This document shows, piece by piece, positions 1 through 10,142 of a stretch of 64,000 nucleotides of DNA. The stretch comes from CAUZFZ01 sp963579025. GTDB taxonomy: Bacteria; Planctomycetota; Planctomycetia; Planctomycetales; Planctomycetaceae. Every line of letters begins with the position of its first letter. Position 1 is the stretch's first letter. The notes under the pieces were generated by a model. It was given only the letters and a program-made list of their open reading frames with translations. It had not been told where the DNA came from and made no database searches. The translations under genes and the position numbers were made by a program. The stretch spans positions 27,520-91,519 of the forward strand of contig CAUZFZ010000018.1 in assembly GCA_963579025.1 (NCBI GenBank). Reading direction: 5' to 3'.

Positions 1-2467
1 GCGCATCCACTGCCTTCGAATGCAGCCACTGCTGGGTCACGTAGATGACATGGTAGTCCTTCGCGCGTCCGTCGATGACGTCGTCTTCGCTGACGAATTC
101 GACGGGCACTTCACTGTGCCTTAAAGCGTAATACAGAGCCTTGCGTTCGTTGTTGTGCATCACGAATGACGAATTGGACGCACCGGTCATGACATCATCG
201 ACGCTGGACAACAGCAGGCCAACTTTCGCCTCGCGCACTTTGCCGTCGACAACGTAGTCCTCGAACACCCCTGCTTCATGACTGCAGGCATGAACCTGTT
301 GCCACATACCCAAGTCGTCAGTCGCGATGTAGTTCTCGGTGGCTCCGACCGCCAGTGGAGAGGCACAGAAGTAATTGATGTGCTTAGAGCCGTGCGCGAT
401 GGCCGTGTAATACGAGAGCCGGAAATCACGTGGTGTGTTTCCGGGGGAATGCGGCATGACATACATATGAATCGGTAGGTTGTCGTACTTCGCACCAGCA
501 CGCAGACCTGACGTCAGATATCCCATCGCCTGGATACTGAATTCCGGAATCTGCCAGACGTAGTCTTCCGACCACGGCATGCTCATGGCGCGGATCTTGA
601 ACGTGCGGATGTAGTCCAGTTCGCTGACCAGGTAATTGGAGTGCGGTGAGTAGTTCGCTCCAGTCAGGATCCCTTTGCTCTTGTAGTAGGCCGTACCCGC
701 AGCAAAGCGACGTCCGCCTTTTTCCTTCGAGCAGATGGTCGAGTAGTAATACAGTGGCTGGCCCTGCGTCTTGGTGAACTTCGCAGCTCCGCTGTATTTG
801 ACGCCTCGCTGTTTGAGCCAGGCGGCGAATTCCTGGTCGGTCACAGGATCGGATGGCAGGTGAATCTCGTCGCCGTAGCTGACGACCAGCAGATCCTTGA
901 ACCCGCCTTCCATCGCCGCCTCACGCTTCTTGATGGATTCGGGGTTGGGATCGCGCCAGTGAGCGACGAGATCTCGCTTCTGACCGGCTCCGCCAACCCA
1001 GGTGTTGTCTCCCAGAGCCAGAGCAAGTTGTTTCGTTGCGGGGTCAACGAAACTGCGACCGCCAAATCCCAGAATGTTGTAGAGCAGGAATCGTTTGGGC
1101 GTCGGGCCGACGTTGGGGAACTTCCGGACTTCGCCCAGCAGCCAGTCGATGGCTTCTTTCTGCGTCCGAATCTCGGGAAGCCAGAAACGTTCCCCGAGCG
1201 CCGCAGTCATGGTGGCGTTCGGAGCGATGTTACCGGGAATCTCGAAGACCGCTGGAGAAAACGGTGCGCCGCTGCTGCTCGGTGGCTTTCCGCGCACCGT
1301 GATGTCCTTAATCGTCTTCAGCCCGCCCCGACCATCGGGTACTGCAAACTGCAATTGCAGTTGCATGTCCTTTCCAGACGGTTCCTTGTAAATCGCACTG
1401 GGAGACCACTGCGAGTTGTGCAGTGCGTCGACCACCTGTCCCATCGGCACCCATCCGGACGACTGACCGGGATTCAGGTACTCTGTATCGGGAATCACAA
1501 CCTTTGTTCCGGCAGCCGGGTTCTCCGGGTCCTTGGGCTGAGTGAACTTGGCTATGTCCAGCACGGGTGCAACCGACCGCGGATTGACGGCGCGGCTGCG
1601 AGGGCCGTGGTTCGCGAAAGCGGCCGCATCGACCAGTCGCCCGCTCCGCAGCACGCGAGTTCTGGGCCAGTCACGCACGTGAATGTAATACGGTGAGTGC
1701 TGACCGGAGGGCAGAGGTGCGACGACCGGAATGCATGGTCCCGGTCCGTTTGCCGGATTCGTGAACTTCACGAACAAATCGCCGTCCTGGACCAGCCAGC
1801 CGTCCAGTTCCAGATAGCGGGCCTTGGCCTTTTGCGTTTCCATACCGACGCGATCGTTGGTCAGCACGACCAGGTCGATGTTTCGCTTGGCCGCATTCAG
1901 CCGCAGTTTCTGACCGTCAAGCTGCTGCGTGGCCTTCAGGCGGATGATCGCCGACCCTGCATTTAATCGAGCCGCTCCGGGATGCTGCCAGACAATGTTG
2001 TCCGTGCCGCCCCACCAGTACCGCTCCATGGGTTTCCGCTGATGTCCATTCAGCGGCCAGATTTTTGTATCGGTCAACCGGCCGCACGGATACGTGGCCA
2101 CGACTTTCCCGCCCTGCTCGACTTCGACGACAAACTCGACAGAAAAGTTGTATGGCTGCTCGTATCGCACCAGTACCTGGAACTGATCGGGATACGGAAT
2201 CTGAACGACCTGCTCGGCAATGGTGGTCTGACCGGTGGGCAGTTGCTCGGGAGCACCCAGGCAGCCCATCCGTGACAGAAATGAAATCGCGAACGTCGAG
2301 GCGAAGTAGTTTTCTCGGAACGGGACAACCTCCCAGCCGTCACCCTTGAGCGTGAAATCTTCCGCCTCCGCGAACAGCCGGACGGGCGTTTTCTCCTGGG
2401 AGATGCTCAGGTTCGTCAAGGAAACACAGAACAGCAGCGTTAACAGCAGGACAATGAATCGCTTCAT
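1..2467 (-). CDS. Large secreted protein, possibly glycoside-hydrolase-like (3' end outside window)
   Basis: An uninterrupted frame of 822 codons reads from an ATG at 2467 down to base 1 and leaves the window, so the C-terminus is missing. The N-terminus begins MKRFIVLLLTLLFCVSL, a clear signal peptide ending near residue 24, so the product is exported. Residues 25-250 look like a beta-rich or carbohydrate-binding-like region. The part around residues 560-820 is rich in aromatic residues and ends in a stretch (KVGLLLSSVDDVM) resembling the beta-galactosidase trimerisation / glutamine-amidotransferase-like fold found in GH42-type enzymes. That assignment is by resemblance only and no catalytic pair was identified. 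The gene is divergent from the beta-propeller gene at 2715. Secretion is certain from the sequence; enzymatic function is a guess. Confidence 0.75.
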   Translation of the reverse strand, partial: MKRFIVLLLTLLFCVSLTNLSISQEKTPVRLFAEAEDFTLKGDGWEVVPFRENYFASTFAISFLSRMGCLGAPEQLPTGQTTIAEQVVQIPYPDQFQVLVRYEQPYNFSVEFVVEVEQGGKVVATYPCGRLTDTKIWPLNGHQRKPMERYWWGGTDNIVWQHPGAARLNAGSAIIRLKATQQLDGQKLRLNAAKRNIDLVVLTNDRVGMETQKAKARYLELDGWLVQDGDLFVKFTNPANGPGPCIPVVAPLPSGQHSPYYIHVRDWPRTRVLRSGRLVDAAAFANHGPRSRAVNPRSVAPVLDIAKFTQPKDPENPAAGTKVVIPDTEYLNPGQSSGWVPMGQVVDALHNSQWSPSAIYKEPSGKDMQLQLQFAVPDGRGGLKTIKDITVRGKPPSSSGAPFSPAVFEIPGNIAPNATMTAALGERFWLPEIRTQKEAIDWLLGEVRKFPNVGPTPKRFLLYNILGFGGRSFVDPATKQLALALGDNTWVGGAGQKRDLVAHWRDPNPESIKKREAAMEGGFKDLLVVSYGDEIHLPSDPVTDQEFAAWLKQRGVKYSGAAKFTKTQGQPLYYYSTICSKEKGGRRFAAGTAYYKSKGILTGANYSPHSNYLVSELDYIRTFKIRAMSMPWSEDYVWQIPEFSIQAMGYLTSGLRAGAKYDNLPIHMYVMPHSPGNTPRDFRLSYYTAIAHGSKHINYFCASPLAVGATENYIATDDLGMWQQVHACSHEAGVFEDYVVDGKVREAKVGLLLSSVDDVMTGASNSSFVMHNNERKALYYALRHSEVPVEFVSEDDVIDGRAKDYHVIYVTQQWLHSKAVDA

Positions 2468-2714
2468 GAGTCTGGTTCCAGGTCGAGCTTCGCGGTGAGT
2501 CGGGACGCATCGGAATTCATGGATGCGTAATCTAGTGGCACGCGTCGAGGGCGGAAAGCAAGGCCTGGGGGGTTGCTTCTATAAGCCAGCCTTGATGGGT
2601 ACAAAGCAGACGCGAGCGGCTCCGACTGTCAAAGCGTAGTACATCCGTCAGATCCGGCTTTGTGCCCAGCCGCGTCTCACCACGGCACTCACCCAGCCAT
2701 GCAAGGAACGTCCC

Positions 2715-3977
2715 ATGTCACGCCATGCTTTCCGACTGCTTGCCGCGGTAGTTCTCGGTGGATCGACCGCTGCGCTATCCGCTGCCGACTGGACTCAATT
2801 CCGTGGCAAGGGTGGGTTGGGAATCAGCTCGGAGACCGGGTTGCCGACGCAGTGGTCGTCCGAGGAGAACATTGCCTGGAAGGCCGAGATGCCCGGGCCT
2901 GGAGCGTCCTGTCCGATCACTCTGGGCGATCGCGTCTTCATCACGTGTTACTCCGGCTATGGTCTGGAGTCGAACGAAGGCGACCAGAAGGACCTGGTCC
3001 GGCATCTGCTATGCCTGAATCGCAAGAGCGGCGAGACTGTCTGGCACAAGAAGTTTGAGCCGACATTGCCGGAGCACAATTATCGGGGAGAAGGTTCGTA
3101 TCACGGCTACGCGGCCAGTACACCGACGACCGATGGCGAACGGTTGTATGTCTTTTTTGGCAAGTCGGGCGTGTTCTGTTTCGGTTTGGACGGCGAACAG
3201 TTATGGCAGGCGAGCGTTGGCGAACGCACCAGTGGCTGGGGATCGGGCGGTTCGCCCTTGCTGCACGGAAACCTGGTCATCATCAACGCGAGTGTGGAAA
3301 GCGGATCGCTCGTCGCGTTCGACAAGCTGACTGGAGACGAGAAATGGCGTGCGAAAGGAATCGGCTCGGCGTGGAACACTCCGCTGCTTGTGCCCGGAAA
3401 GAAGTCCACCGAACTGATCGTCAGCATTCAGAACAATGTTGTTGGCTTCAATCCCGATACGGGTGAAGAACTGTGGCGGGCTGACGGAGTGCATCGATAT
3501 GTGTGCCCCAGCGCGGTCTACCATGAAGACGTCGTGTACGCGATCGGCGGCGGCCACACGTCACTGGCTGTGCGAACGGGCGGTCGCGGTGACGTCACGG
3601 AATCGCATGGTGTCTGGCGTCTGAACAAAGGTGCCAACGTGTCGTCGCCGATTTACTACAAGGGTCATCTGTACTGGACGCGTGACGGCAGCACGGTCTG
3701 CTGCCAGAACCCGGCGACGGGCGAGATCGTATCTGAAGAAAGGCTTCAGCCCGGCGCGGGCCGCATCTGGTCGTCACCGGTGCTGGCCGATGGAAAGCTG
3801 TATTACGTGTCGCAGCACAACGGAACGTACGTCGTCGCAGCCAATCCGACACTTGAGTTGCTGGCACACAACGTGTTTGACGACGACGACAGCCGCACAA
3901 ATGCATCACCGACGGTGAGTCACGGCCAACTCTTCGTGCGGACGGACCGCAATCTGTATTGCATTGGTACCGAGTAA
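2715..3977 (+). CDS. PQQ-binding-like beta-propeller repeat protein, secreted
   Basis: The 420-residue product starts MSRHAFRLLAAVVLGGSTAALSAADW, a signal peptide with cleavage after about residue 24. It then shows repeated blades with the W-[KR]-x and G-[DE]-x-[LIV]-W pattern (NIAWKAE, GETVWHKK, GEQLWQAS, GDEKWRAK, GEELWRAD). This is the pattern of PQQ-like or BamB-type beta-propellers, which planctomycetes encode in many copies. DWTQFRG at the mature N-terminus is typical of the planctomycete subgroup. It is probably a periplasmic binding or scaffold protein; no alcohol-dehydrogenase catalytic residues were identified. AAGGA lies 8 bases before the ATG, supporting the start. Confidence 0.88.
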   Translation: MSRHAFRLLAAVVLGGSTAALSAADWTQFRGKGGLGISSETGLPTQWSSEENIAWKAEMPGPGASCPITLGDRVFITCYSGYGLESNEGDQKDLVRHLLCLNRKSGETVWHKKFEPTLPEHNYRGEGSYHGYAASTPTTDGERLYVFFGKSGVFCFGLDGEQLWQASVGERTSGWGSGGSPLLHGNLVIINASVESGSLVAFDKLTGDEKWRAKGIGSAWNTPLLVPGKKSTELIVSIQNNVVGFNPDTGEELWRADGVHRYVCPSAVYHEDVVYAIGGGHTSLAVRTGGRGDVTESHGVWRLNKGANVSSPIYYKGHLYWTRDGSTVCCQNPATGEIVSEERLQPGAGRIWSSPVLADGKLYYVSQHNGTYVVAANPTLELLAHNVFDDDDSRTNASPTVSHGQLFVRTDRNLYCIGTE

Positions 3978-4047
3978 GGACCGGTCCTGAATGCAGCGCG
4001 TCATTCGCGCTCGCGGACGGCAAGTCTGGACATGCGTGCGATGACGC

Positions 4048-4599
4048 TCAGTCCTGGATCTCCCGCAGTTCGACGACCCACTCGGACGTTGTCCTGCGGC
4101 GTTCCTGCTCTTTGTAAGTGCCCAACCAAACGCCGGGGGAGTCCTTCTTCGGCCAGATGATCATCAGGCCGTGCAACGATTCCTCGTCGTTGAAGTCGAT
4201 CCGCTTGCGACCCTTGCTCAGGCTTTTGTATTCGCCGATCCGCTTCTGCTGCGGCGGTTCCGGCAGCCTCAATTCGACGCCTTCACCGCGCTTCAGTTTT
4301 TCGGCCACGCGCTTCACCTTGTCGCGCGGCGGAAGCACGGCCACAAGACGCACATCGAAGACCGCATTGCCTTCGATGCGGAACCGGCCGGAGATTGTGT
4401 CGCTGGGCACGTCCGTTTTGCCCACATCCGACTTTGGTGTGCCTGTGTATTCCCAGATCGATCCCTCGATATTGTCACCGGGCAATCGGGGAAGATTCTG
4501 AGGAGCCGAGTTGGGCAACTGTGGACCAACACCGCCCTGGCCGCAGCCAAGAGCGACGACTGAAAGCAGATACGCGGCTGCGGAAAATGTCGGCTTCAT
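4048..4599 (-). CDS. Hypothetical lipoprotein
   Basis: This 183-residue protein begins MKPTFSAAAYLLSVVALGCGQGG. The ALGC sequence at residues 16-19 is a good lipobox, so it should be lipid-anchored at the outer or inner membrane. The rest is soluble, with charged beta-rich segments and several conserved-looking tryptophans (SIWEYTG, IIWPKKDSPGVWLGTYKE) that suggest a small beta-barrel or lipocalin-like fold. I do not recognise a named family. It lies 124 bp upstream of the start-distal end of the SMP-30 gene on the same strand and is convergent with the beta-propeller gene. Confidence 0.75.
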   Translation of the reverse strand: MKPTFSAAAYLLSVVALGCGQGGVGPQLPNSAPQNLPRLPGDNIEGSIWEYTGTPKSDVGKTDVPSDTISGRFRIEGNAVFDVRLVAVLPPRDKVKRVAEKLKRGEGVELRLPEPPQQKRIGEYKSLSKGRKRIDFNDEESLHGLMIIWPKKDSPGVWLGTYKEQERRRTTSEWVVELREIQD

Positions 4600-4723
4600 G
4601 TGTCATTCCATAGATGCTGAGTCGGTGAGTTCCACGCTACTCAAATTCATCCCATCGTTGACCGATCGCCCGCCACCTGCTTCCGAACAGAAGGCAGGAA
4701 GCGAGTACCGGCCTCGACGCGAT

Positions 4724-6907
4724 TTATCGTTGCAGTAGCAGGTTGACGCCCTTTTTGTTCGACAGCGCGATGTCTGCCTTGCCGTCGCCGTTGAAATCGA
4801 CGACCTGGAATTGTGTGCCGATTCCAGTGTTGCGCGCGGCGGCAATCTCATGACGGATGAACCGCGGTCCTTCGCTGCCGCGATGCACTTCGTACCAGAA
4901 CATCTGCGCGACGTCTCGGCCTCCGGGATCGCCGCCGTTGTGAGCAAAGAATCGCTTACCGGTCACGATATCCCGTTGACCGTCGCCGTTGATGTCGACG
5001 TACTCCATCGCGTGCGTCTGCGAGCACGACTGGTCGATGAGGTGGAATCGAAACTGCGTGTTTGACTTGTCACCCAGATTCTCCCACCACCACACACCAT
5101 GTGCGTGAGCCGAGCTGGCAATCAGGTCCTGATCTCCATCGAGGTCCAGGTCGTCCACGTGAATGTCACCCATGCGTTCGACACCAACGCCGTCGCGGCC
5201 CAGCGCGTACGGATGAAATTTCCATTCGGCTGCGTCAAGGTTTTCGGGCTGCTCCCACCAGCCGTGTGCGATCAGCACATCCGTCCGCTTGTCCTGATTC
5301 AGGTCGCCGTGGCCAAGTCCGTGGTAATACTTGAATGTCCCGTTTTTCCCCGGGTCACCGGCCTTACTGATGGACTTGAAACTCCATTTGTCTGCGACCG
5401 CGTTCTTTGCGGGAAGCGGCGAAAAGCCCATGCGACGTTCGGGCTGGGAACCGAACAGGAACTCCGGCTTTCCGTCGCCGGTGATGTCTGCGAAGTCGGG
5501 CGATTCGTTACAGATGCTGTGCCAGATTTCGTGTCCCTTCCAATGGCCGCTGTCGGACCCCGGGTTGCGGTACCAGTGAAACGGTTCTCCCGGGAAACCC
5601 ACGATGACAACGTCCTGTTGGCCGTCCTGGTCAACGTCCCAAATGTAATTGCAGAAACTGTGGCTGTAGCCGATCCCGGCGACGTACTGGCCGGGCTTCC
5701 GGATTTCGTGCCGCTTCCACTCGCCCGTCAAAGGCTGTTTGGGAGCTTCGTACCAGATGTCTCCGGCAACGACGTCGTTGCGACCGTCATCGTTCAGGTC
5801 ACCGACGGCAACACCTTCTGATCGGAACGCGACGTCCAGGTTGATGCGCTGCCAGTTGCGATCCGTTGTTTCGTCGAAGAACGGGACTGGAAAGCCTTCC
5901 GACTTCAGGCGAATCCGGTACAGGCTCTTGTCAATCGTGACGTACAGGGCGTGACCATCGTCGCCCGTTCCGAACGTCACGTTGCTGGGCAATCCGACAG
6001 GATCATCATCGGCATTCTGGTTCTCGGGACCCGTCGGGATGAACGCCAGCTCTTTGCCCGCTGGATTAATCACTCGCACACCGGGCTTTTTGATGCTTCG
6101 CAGCGTGAGGTACACGTTGCCGGCATGGTCGATCGTCATTCCGTCGCAGCCGGCCTGGTCGCCGTAATCCTGCAGTGTCTTCCGCGGCCCGTTGACCAGT
6201 CCGTCGGGACCCAGCGGGAACGAGTAAATCTTCATGGCACCGGGCGTGCCCTCTTCGACGCCAATCCGATCCGTCCCGTTGTTGTGGTCCGCGACGAACA
6301 GCGTCTTCTGGTCGGGGCTGATCGCCACACCATTCGGCTTTTCGACCTCGTGCGTGACTTCAACCACGGTGCCATCGATATCAACCCGGTACACCGCACG
6401 ATGTTCCAGTTCACGCGATTCCGCACCCAGGTACCGTGGGTCGGAAAAGTAGATCCGGCCCTGAGCGTCGAACACGAGATCATTCGGGGCGTTGAACCGT
6501 TTTCCCTGATAGCTGTCCGCAACGACCGTCCGCTTACCGGTCTTGATGTCGTACCGTGCGATCGCCCGACCGCCGAGGTCCGCGCCTTCGCACGCGACGA
6601 GATGACCATCCGCATCGAACTTCAGACCGTTCGACTTGCGGCTGTCGTTCGCGAAGACCGTGGTCTTTCCGGTCTTCGGATCAAAGCGGAGAATCTGGCC
6701 CTTGTACTCGCCGAAAGGAATATCGGAGAAGTAGATCGATCCGTCCGGACCTGCAGTCGGCCCTTCGGTCAGGCCGCCTTTGATATCCGACGATCGCGTG
6801 AACAGCTTTTCGAGCTTCGCGTCGTCCGGCACGATGGGATTCGCAGCGAGAGCAATCGACGGGACGACGACAAACAGCATCAGGCAGGTCAGTTGCAAGC
6901 GAAACAT
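4724..6907 (-). CDS. SMP-30/gluconolactonase domain fused to FG-GAP/VCBS repeats, secreted
   Basis: The start chosen is the ATG at 6907, with GGAG 6 bases upstream; a TTG four codons earlier overlaps that ribosome-binding site. The 727-residue product has a signal peptide (MFRLQLTCLMLFVVVPSIALAA). Residues about 35-330 form an SMP-30/gluconolactonase six-blade propeller: GLTEGPTAGPDGSIYFSD, NAPNDLVFDAQGRIYFSDP and EKPNGVAISPD carry the Glu, Asn and Asp positions that bind the divalent metal in this family. Residues about 365-725 carry integrin-like FG-GAP/VCBS repeats with calcium loops (DLNDDGRNDV, DVDQDGQQDV, DINGDGQRDIV, DFNGDGKADIA). The fusion is common in planctomycetes. It may hydrolyse a sugar lactone at the cell surface; the substrate is unknown. 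Confidence 0.88.
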   Translation of the reverse strand: MFRLQLTCLMLFVVVPSIALAANPIVPDDAKLEKLFTRSSDIKGGLTEGPTAGPDGSIYFSDIPFGEYKGQILRFDPKTGKTTVFANDSRKSNGLKFDADGHLVACEGADLGGRAIARYDIKTGKRTVVADSYQGKRFNAPNDLVFDAQGRIYFSDPRYLGAESRELEHRAVYRVDIDGTVVEVTHEVEKPNGVAISPDQKTLFVADHNNGTDRIGVEEGTPGAMKIYSFPLGPDGLVNGPRKTLQDYGDQAGCDGMTIDHAGNVYLTLRSIKKPGVRVINPAGKELAFIPTGPENQNADDDPVGLPSNVTFGTGDDGHALYVTIDKSLYRIRLKSEGFPVPFFDETTDRNWQRINLDVAFRSEGVAVGDLNDDGRNDVVAGDIWYEAPKQPLTGEWKRHEIRKPGQYVAGIGYSHSFCNYIWDVDQDGQQDVVIVGFPGEPFHWYRNPGSDSGHWKGHEIWHSICNESPDFADITGDGKPEFLFGSQPERRMGFSPLPAKNAVADKWSFKSISKAGDPGKNGTFKYYHGLGHGDLNQDKRTDVLIAHGWWEQPENLDAAEWKFHPYALGRDGVGVERMGDIHVDDLDLDGDQDLIASSAHAHGVWWWENLGDKSNTQFRFHLIDQSCSQTHAMEYVDINGDGQRDIVTGKRFFAHNGGDPGGRDVAQMFWYEVHRGSEGPRFIRHEIAAARNTGIGTQFQVVDFNGDGKADIALSNKKGVNLLLQR

Positions 6908-7077
6908 GGCATTCTCCAACGAGTATCTGGAACACGTTGGATCGTGACATGCCGGCCGCAGATGGTCCAGCGAGCCGTTGCCGTTCCGCCTTTTGAGTCA
7001 GAACTTCGCGGGGCACACACTGACCATCAGGGCGCGCAGAGAAGGCCACACCATCTCACGGTTTGAATTCAGCGTGC

Positions 7078-8013
7078 TCAGACGAGAGTTGCGATCAGGC
7101 CGGCTGCGCCGGCGAATGCGGCGGTCGTGATCAGGGGACCGCGACGTTTTCCAGGAGCGGCCAGGAAGATCCGCATGAATGCGGAAAACATTCCCAGACA
7201 CATCGCGGCAATGCCCATTCCGCCTGCCATTCCGATGACGCGACCATCCACCGCCGAGCGTTGCCATGCCTCGACGATTGGCTCCCGCACGCGGGCAGAG
7301 TCCTCGTACTGGATGTAGACGCGATACATTGGTTCGTCGAAAGCGCCGAACTGCTCCATCCACGTCTCTGTGAAACCCTGTTTGACCGAGTGGACCTCGA
7401 ATACCGCTTCGGGAATCGGCCGGTCATTGAAGTTGGGATACTTTTCGCTCAAACGCTCTTTCAGTTTGACGGTCGCAAGCTGCACGGCTTCGCGATGAGC
7501 CTGTTCTTTACTGTCACAAGGCTGGCTGCTGACAACAAATAGCGTCTCACCAACCGGCCCCTCGTGGAGCACGACTTTTGCAGTCTGTGTCCAGGTGGGA
7601 ACGGTCTGGTCCTCATCCGTGATCGCCCCAACCGAGGCTTCTGATTCGGGAGTTCCCCGACTGGACACTGAGACCTCTGTTTCGAGAGTCGCCCGACTGG
7701 TCGAGGACTGTGATTGTGTTTCCCAGGGGACCCCCTTCTGGGCGACAATCGCGTGCTGGCTCTCGACCGGTCCCACTTGGCGGTAGCCAAGAAACACACT
7801 GGCCAGGAGCAACACTCCGGCACCGGTGACGACCGCAACGAGAGCCCGCTGGGAACGCCGGTTGTGCCCGACCTGTTCTCCGTGATTGTGGCGCTGACGG
7901 CCGGTGAGCGTTCCCAGTATTTGAGTCAGACCGACCAGCACCGCAATGGCGATGCCGCCGAGCACGAGGATCATCATGAAACTCATATTCATTGAAATAA
8001 CCTGAGTGTCCAT
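7078..8013 (-). CDS. Hypothetical four-helix membrane protein downstream of Ser/Thr kinase
   Basis: I chose the ATG at 8013, which has an AGG about 8 bases upstream; a GTG at 8037 is in frame but lacks support. The 311-residue product has two hydrophobic segments near the N-terminus (about residues 9-30 and 55-80), a soluble middle of about 150 residues (85-245), and two C-terminal segments (about 250-275 and 288-310). The middle region contains a stretch (SQPCDSKEQAHREAVQLA) resembling small planctomycete domains of unknown function. It follows the kinase gene by 71 bp on the same strand and is likely in the FHA-kinase operon. Function unknown. Confidence 0.72.
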   Translation of the reverse strand: MDTQVISMNMSFMMILVLGGIAIAVLVGLTQILGTLTGRQRHNHGEQVGHNRRSQRALVAVVTGAGVLLLASVFLGYRQVGPVESQHAIVAQKGVPWETQSQSSTSRATLETEVSVSSRGTPESEASVGAITDEDQTVPTWTQTAKVVLHEGPVGETLFVVSSQPCDSKEQAHREAVQLATVKLKERLSEKYPNFNDRPIPEAVFEVHSVKQGFTETWMEQFGAFDEPMYRVYIQYEDSARVREPIVEAWQRSAVDGRVIGMAGGMGIAAMCLGMFSAFMRIFLAAPGKRRGPLITTAAFAGAAGLIATLV

Positions 8014-8084
8014 CTTGCTACCTGCCGTTCTATGCACGTGTCTGAACCAGGTCGATTCAGGTCAGATTGACTTGCTTTGGGGCT

Positions 8085-10142
8085 TCAGGCCGTTGCTGCG
8101 GCATCGTCGGACATTTCGCCCGGGCGATGTTCGGGGCTGACCCATACGGCTGCCAGTTGCGCCGAAACAGACATGGCTCCGGCCCACGCCACGGCCCAGT
8201 CGTACGGGAACTTTCCGATCAGCGACAGCACCCATGCGGCCGCCATTGTCCAGAACACCGACATCACCCGCAGGCGTGCCGGTCGGTAGGAATCCACGTG
8301 GAACCACCAGCGGCGAACAAGCATCAGGATTCCAAAGAAGGTCACATATCCTACGAGTCGCTCGGCATCTTCCGAAGTCGTCACCATCGAAATCAGATTG
8401 TGATCGGCCACGTATCGCGACAACTGCCCGTAATCGTGGACGGGCAGCAAATCAACCATCAGCGTGTCATCAACCATGAAGGCACCAGCACCGACCATCA
8501 TGCCCAGCACACCCGTGGTCAGTCGCCTCGAGACGCCATTGCCGCCTCGGCCTTCGAAGAACTTTGACGGCAGGATTGCGGCCCAGCTTCCCAGCGTCGC
8601 GACCAGACCGAAGAGCGCGGCTTTCGCGGGAGTATTCAGAAACGGCGCGTCGATGCCCCACAGGGCGACTGCCATCAACCCGGCACACAAAGCGGCGACG
8701 GCCATCGAGCCAGTGGACTCGGCGCCCTGTTCAAGCACGGACAGGCTGCGTTCCGCTTCCGGCGAGTAGTTGCGAACGTAGAAAGAATTCAGACGTGTGG
8801 CACGTCGAGGTTGGCGTTTCCCGTCGTCACGCAGTTCACCGTAACGCTCGTCCGCATCAATGAAGAAGGCACGGTAGATCGCGCGAACGACGAAAAACGC
8901 CCCTGCGCCGAAAGTCCCCAGGACGATCAGGAAGACTAACGGAATGCCGCCCCCAAAAAGTAAGGCTGGCAGAATGAACATTGCGGCGAAACCGAGGCCA
9001 ATAATGAGCAACCAGTTACTGGGTTGCTCCAGGAATGTGGCCACCGGAGTCGCTGCTCTGACGATCTGCTCCCGTTCGCCCGACGACAATCGCCGCGCCT
9101 GGCGAGGGCGTTGCGGGCGATCAACGAACTCGACGTCGTCGTACTGCTGTTCTCGGGTAAATGTCCCGGGCTGTTGCTGCGTAAAGGTCGCGGGATACGG
9201 CGCAGCGGCGGCCGCCGCCACGGGTGCGCCTTGCTGAAACGCTTTGTACTCGTCCTTCACGTTGGCCAGAGCCGCACTGAATTCCTTCGCGAGTGTCGCG
9301 ACGCTGGGTGTCCGCTTCAGCGGGTCCTTTTCCAGGCCACGCGCCAGAACTGGCTTGAGTCGTTCCGGCAGGCAACTCAAATCCGGCGGCTGCGAGAGTT
9401 GTTTCATTAACACTTCGCCGGTCGATTCGCCGTCGAACGGAACGTTGCCGGTCAGCATTTCGAACAGCATGACGGCAACACCGTAGACGTCGACTTCGTG
9501 ACCGTAGCGCCCGTGTGCGATCTCCGGGGCCATGTAATACACGGTCCCAACACTCTGCGTCTGAGCACTGCGGCGGCTCTCGGAGATGAACTTTGCGAGG
9601 CCGACGTCACCGACCTTAATAGTATCTTCTTCAAGGAAAATGTTGGCCGGTTTGATATCACGATGCACGATGCCTTTGTCATGCAGGTAACCGACTCCGC
9701 CTGCGATGCCGTTCAGAAGTCTTTCGACCTGCTCCGGCGGAAGACCCTTCGGATTGTCGGCGATCAAACCATCGAGCGCCTGTCCGGAGACATATTCCAT
9801 CACGACCCAGTGCTCACCCGCCGCGTTGGTCTTGACGTCGAAGATCGACAGCAGGTTGGGGTGTTTCAGATTCAGGCACTGCGCGATGCCGCGCAGTTCC
9901 ACATCCATGTTGTCCTGCAGCAGCTTCAGCGCGACTTCCTTGCCGGCATCGCTGAGGGCGTAATAGACCTCACCGAATCCGCCACGCTGAATGGCTCGCT
10001 TGATGGTGAAACCATCAAGTGGTTTCGATTCTGGCTCATATCTGAAGTTCATCGGACGGCGGCCTTGTTTTGGCGAGTGCTCTAGATCGATTGTCGTTTT
10101 CATTGGTCTTTGACCTGCCTGCCCGCTGTGGTCATCTGTCAT
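8085..10142 (-). CDS. Transmembrane Ser/Thr protein kinase (Hanks type)
   Basis: This 685-residue protein carries a kinase domain at about residues 44-300. Visible landmarks are the glycine loop IQRGGFGEVYYA, the lysine in VALKLL, the catalytic loop VHRDIKPANIF near residue 160, a DVG in place of DFG near 178, and MAPEIAHGRYGHEVDVYGVA of the activation/P+1 region. The C-terminal half has about six to eight hydrophobic helices starting near residue 370, an unusual membrane domain for a PknB-like kinase, which usually has one helix. Its ATG overlaps the TGA of the upstream FHA gene by one base (TGATG), so the two are likely translationally coupled. FHA domains bind phosphothreonine, so the neighbour is a probable substrate or adaptor. 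DVG is a conservative change and does not by itself imply inactivity. Confidence 0.92.
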   Translation of the reverse strand: MTDDHSGQAGQRPMKTTIDLEHSPKQGRRPMNFRYEPESKPLDGFTIKRAIQRGGFGEVYYALSDAGKEVALKLLQDNMDVELRGIAQCLNLKHPNLLSIFDVKTNAAGEHWVVMEYVSGQALDGLIADNPKGLPPEQVERLLNGIAGGVGYLHDKGIVHRDIKPANIFLEEDTIKVGDVGLAKFISESRRSAQTQSVGTVYYMAPEIAHGRYGHEVDVYGVAVMLFEMLTGNVPFDGESTGEVLMKQLSQPPDLSCLPERLKPVLARGLEKDPLKRTPSVATLAKEFSAALANVKDEYKAFQQGAPVAAAAAAPYPATFTQQQPGTFTREQQYDDVEFVDRPQRPRQARRLSSGEREQIVRAATPVATFLEQPSNWLLIIGLGFAAMFILPALLFGGGIPLVFLIVLGTFGAGAFFVVRAIYRAFFIDADERYGELRDDGKRQPRRATRLNSFYVRNYSPEAERSLSVLEQGAESTGSMAVAALCAGLMAVALWGIDAPFLNTPAKAALFGLVATLGSWAAILPSKFFEGRGGNGVSRRLTTGVLGMMVGAGAFMVDDTLMVDLLPVHDYGQLSRYVADHNLISMVTTSEDAERLVGYVTFFGILMLVRRWWFHVDSYRPARLRVMSVFWTMAAAWVLSLIGKFPYDWAVAWAGAMSVSAQLAAVWVSPEHRPGEMSDDAAATA

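Noticed and set aside
5951..7066. 371-codon plus-strand frame antisense to the SMP-30 gene
   Set aside because: The minus-strand gene has a signal peptide, conserved motifs and a ribosome-binding site; the plus frame has none of these.
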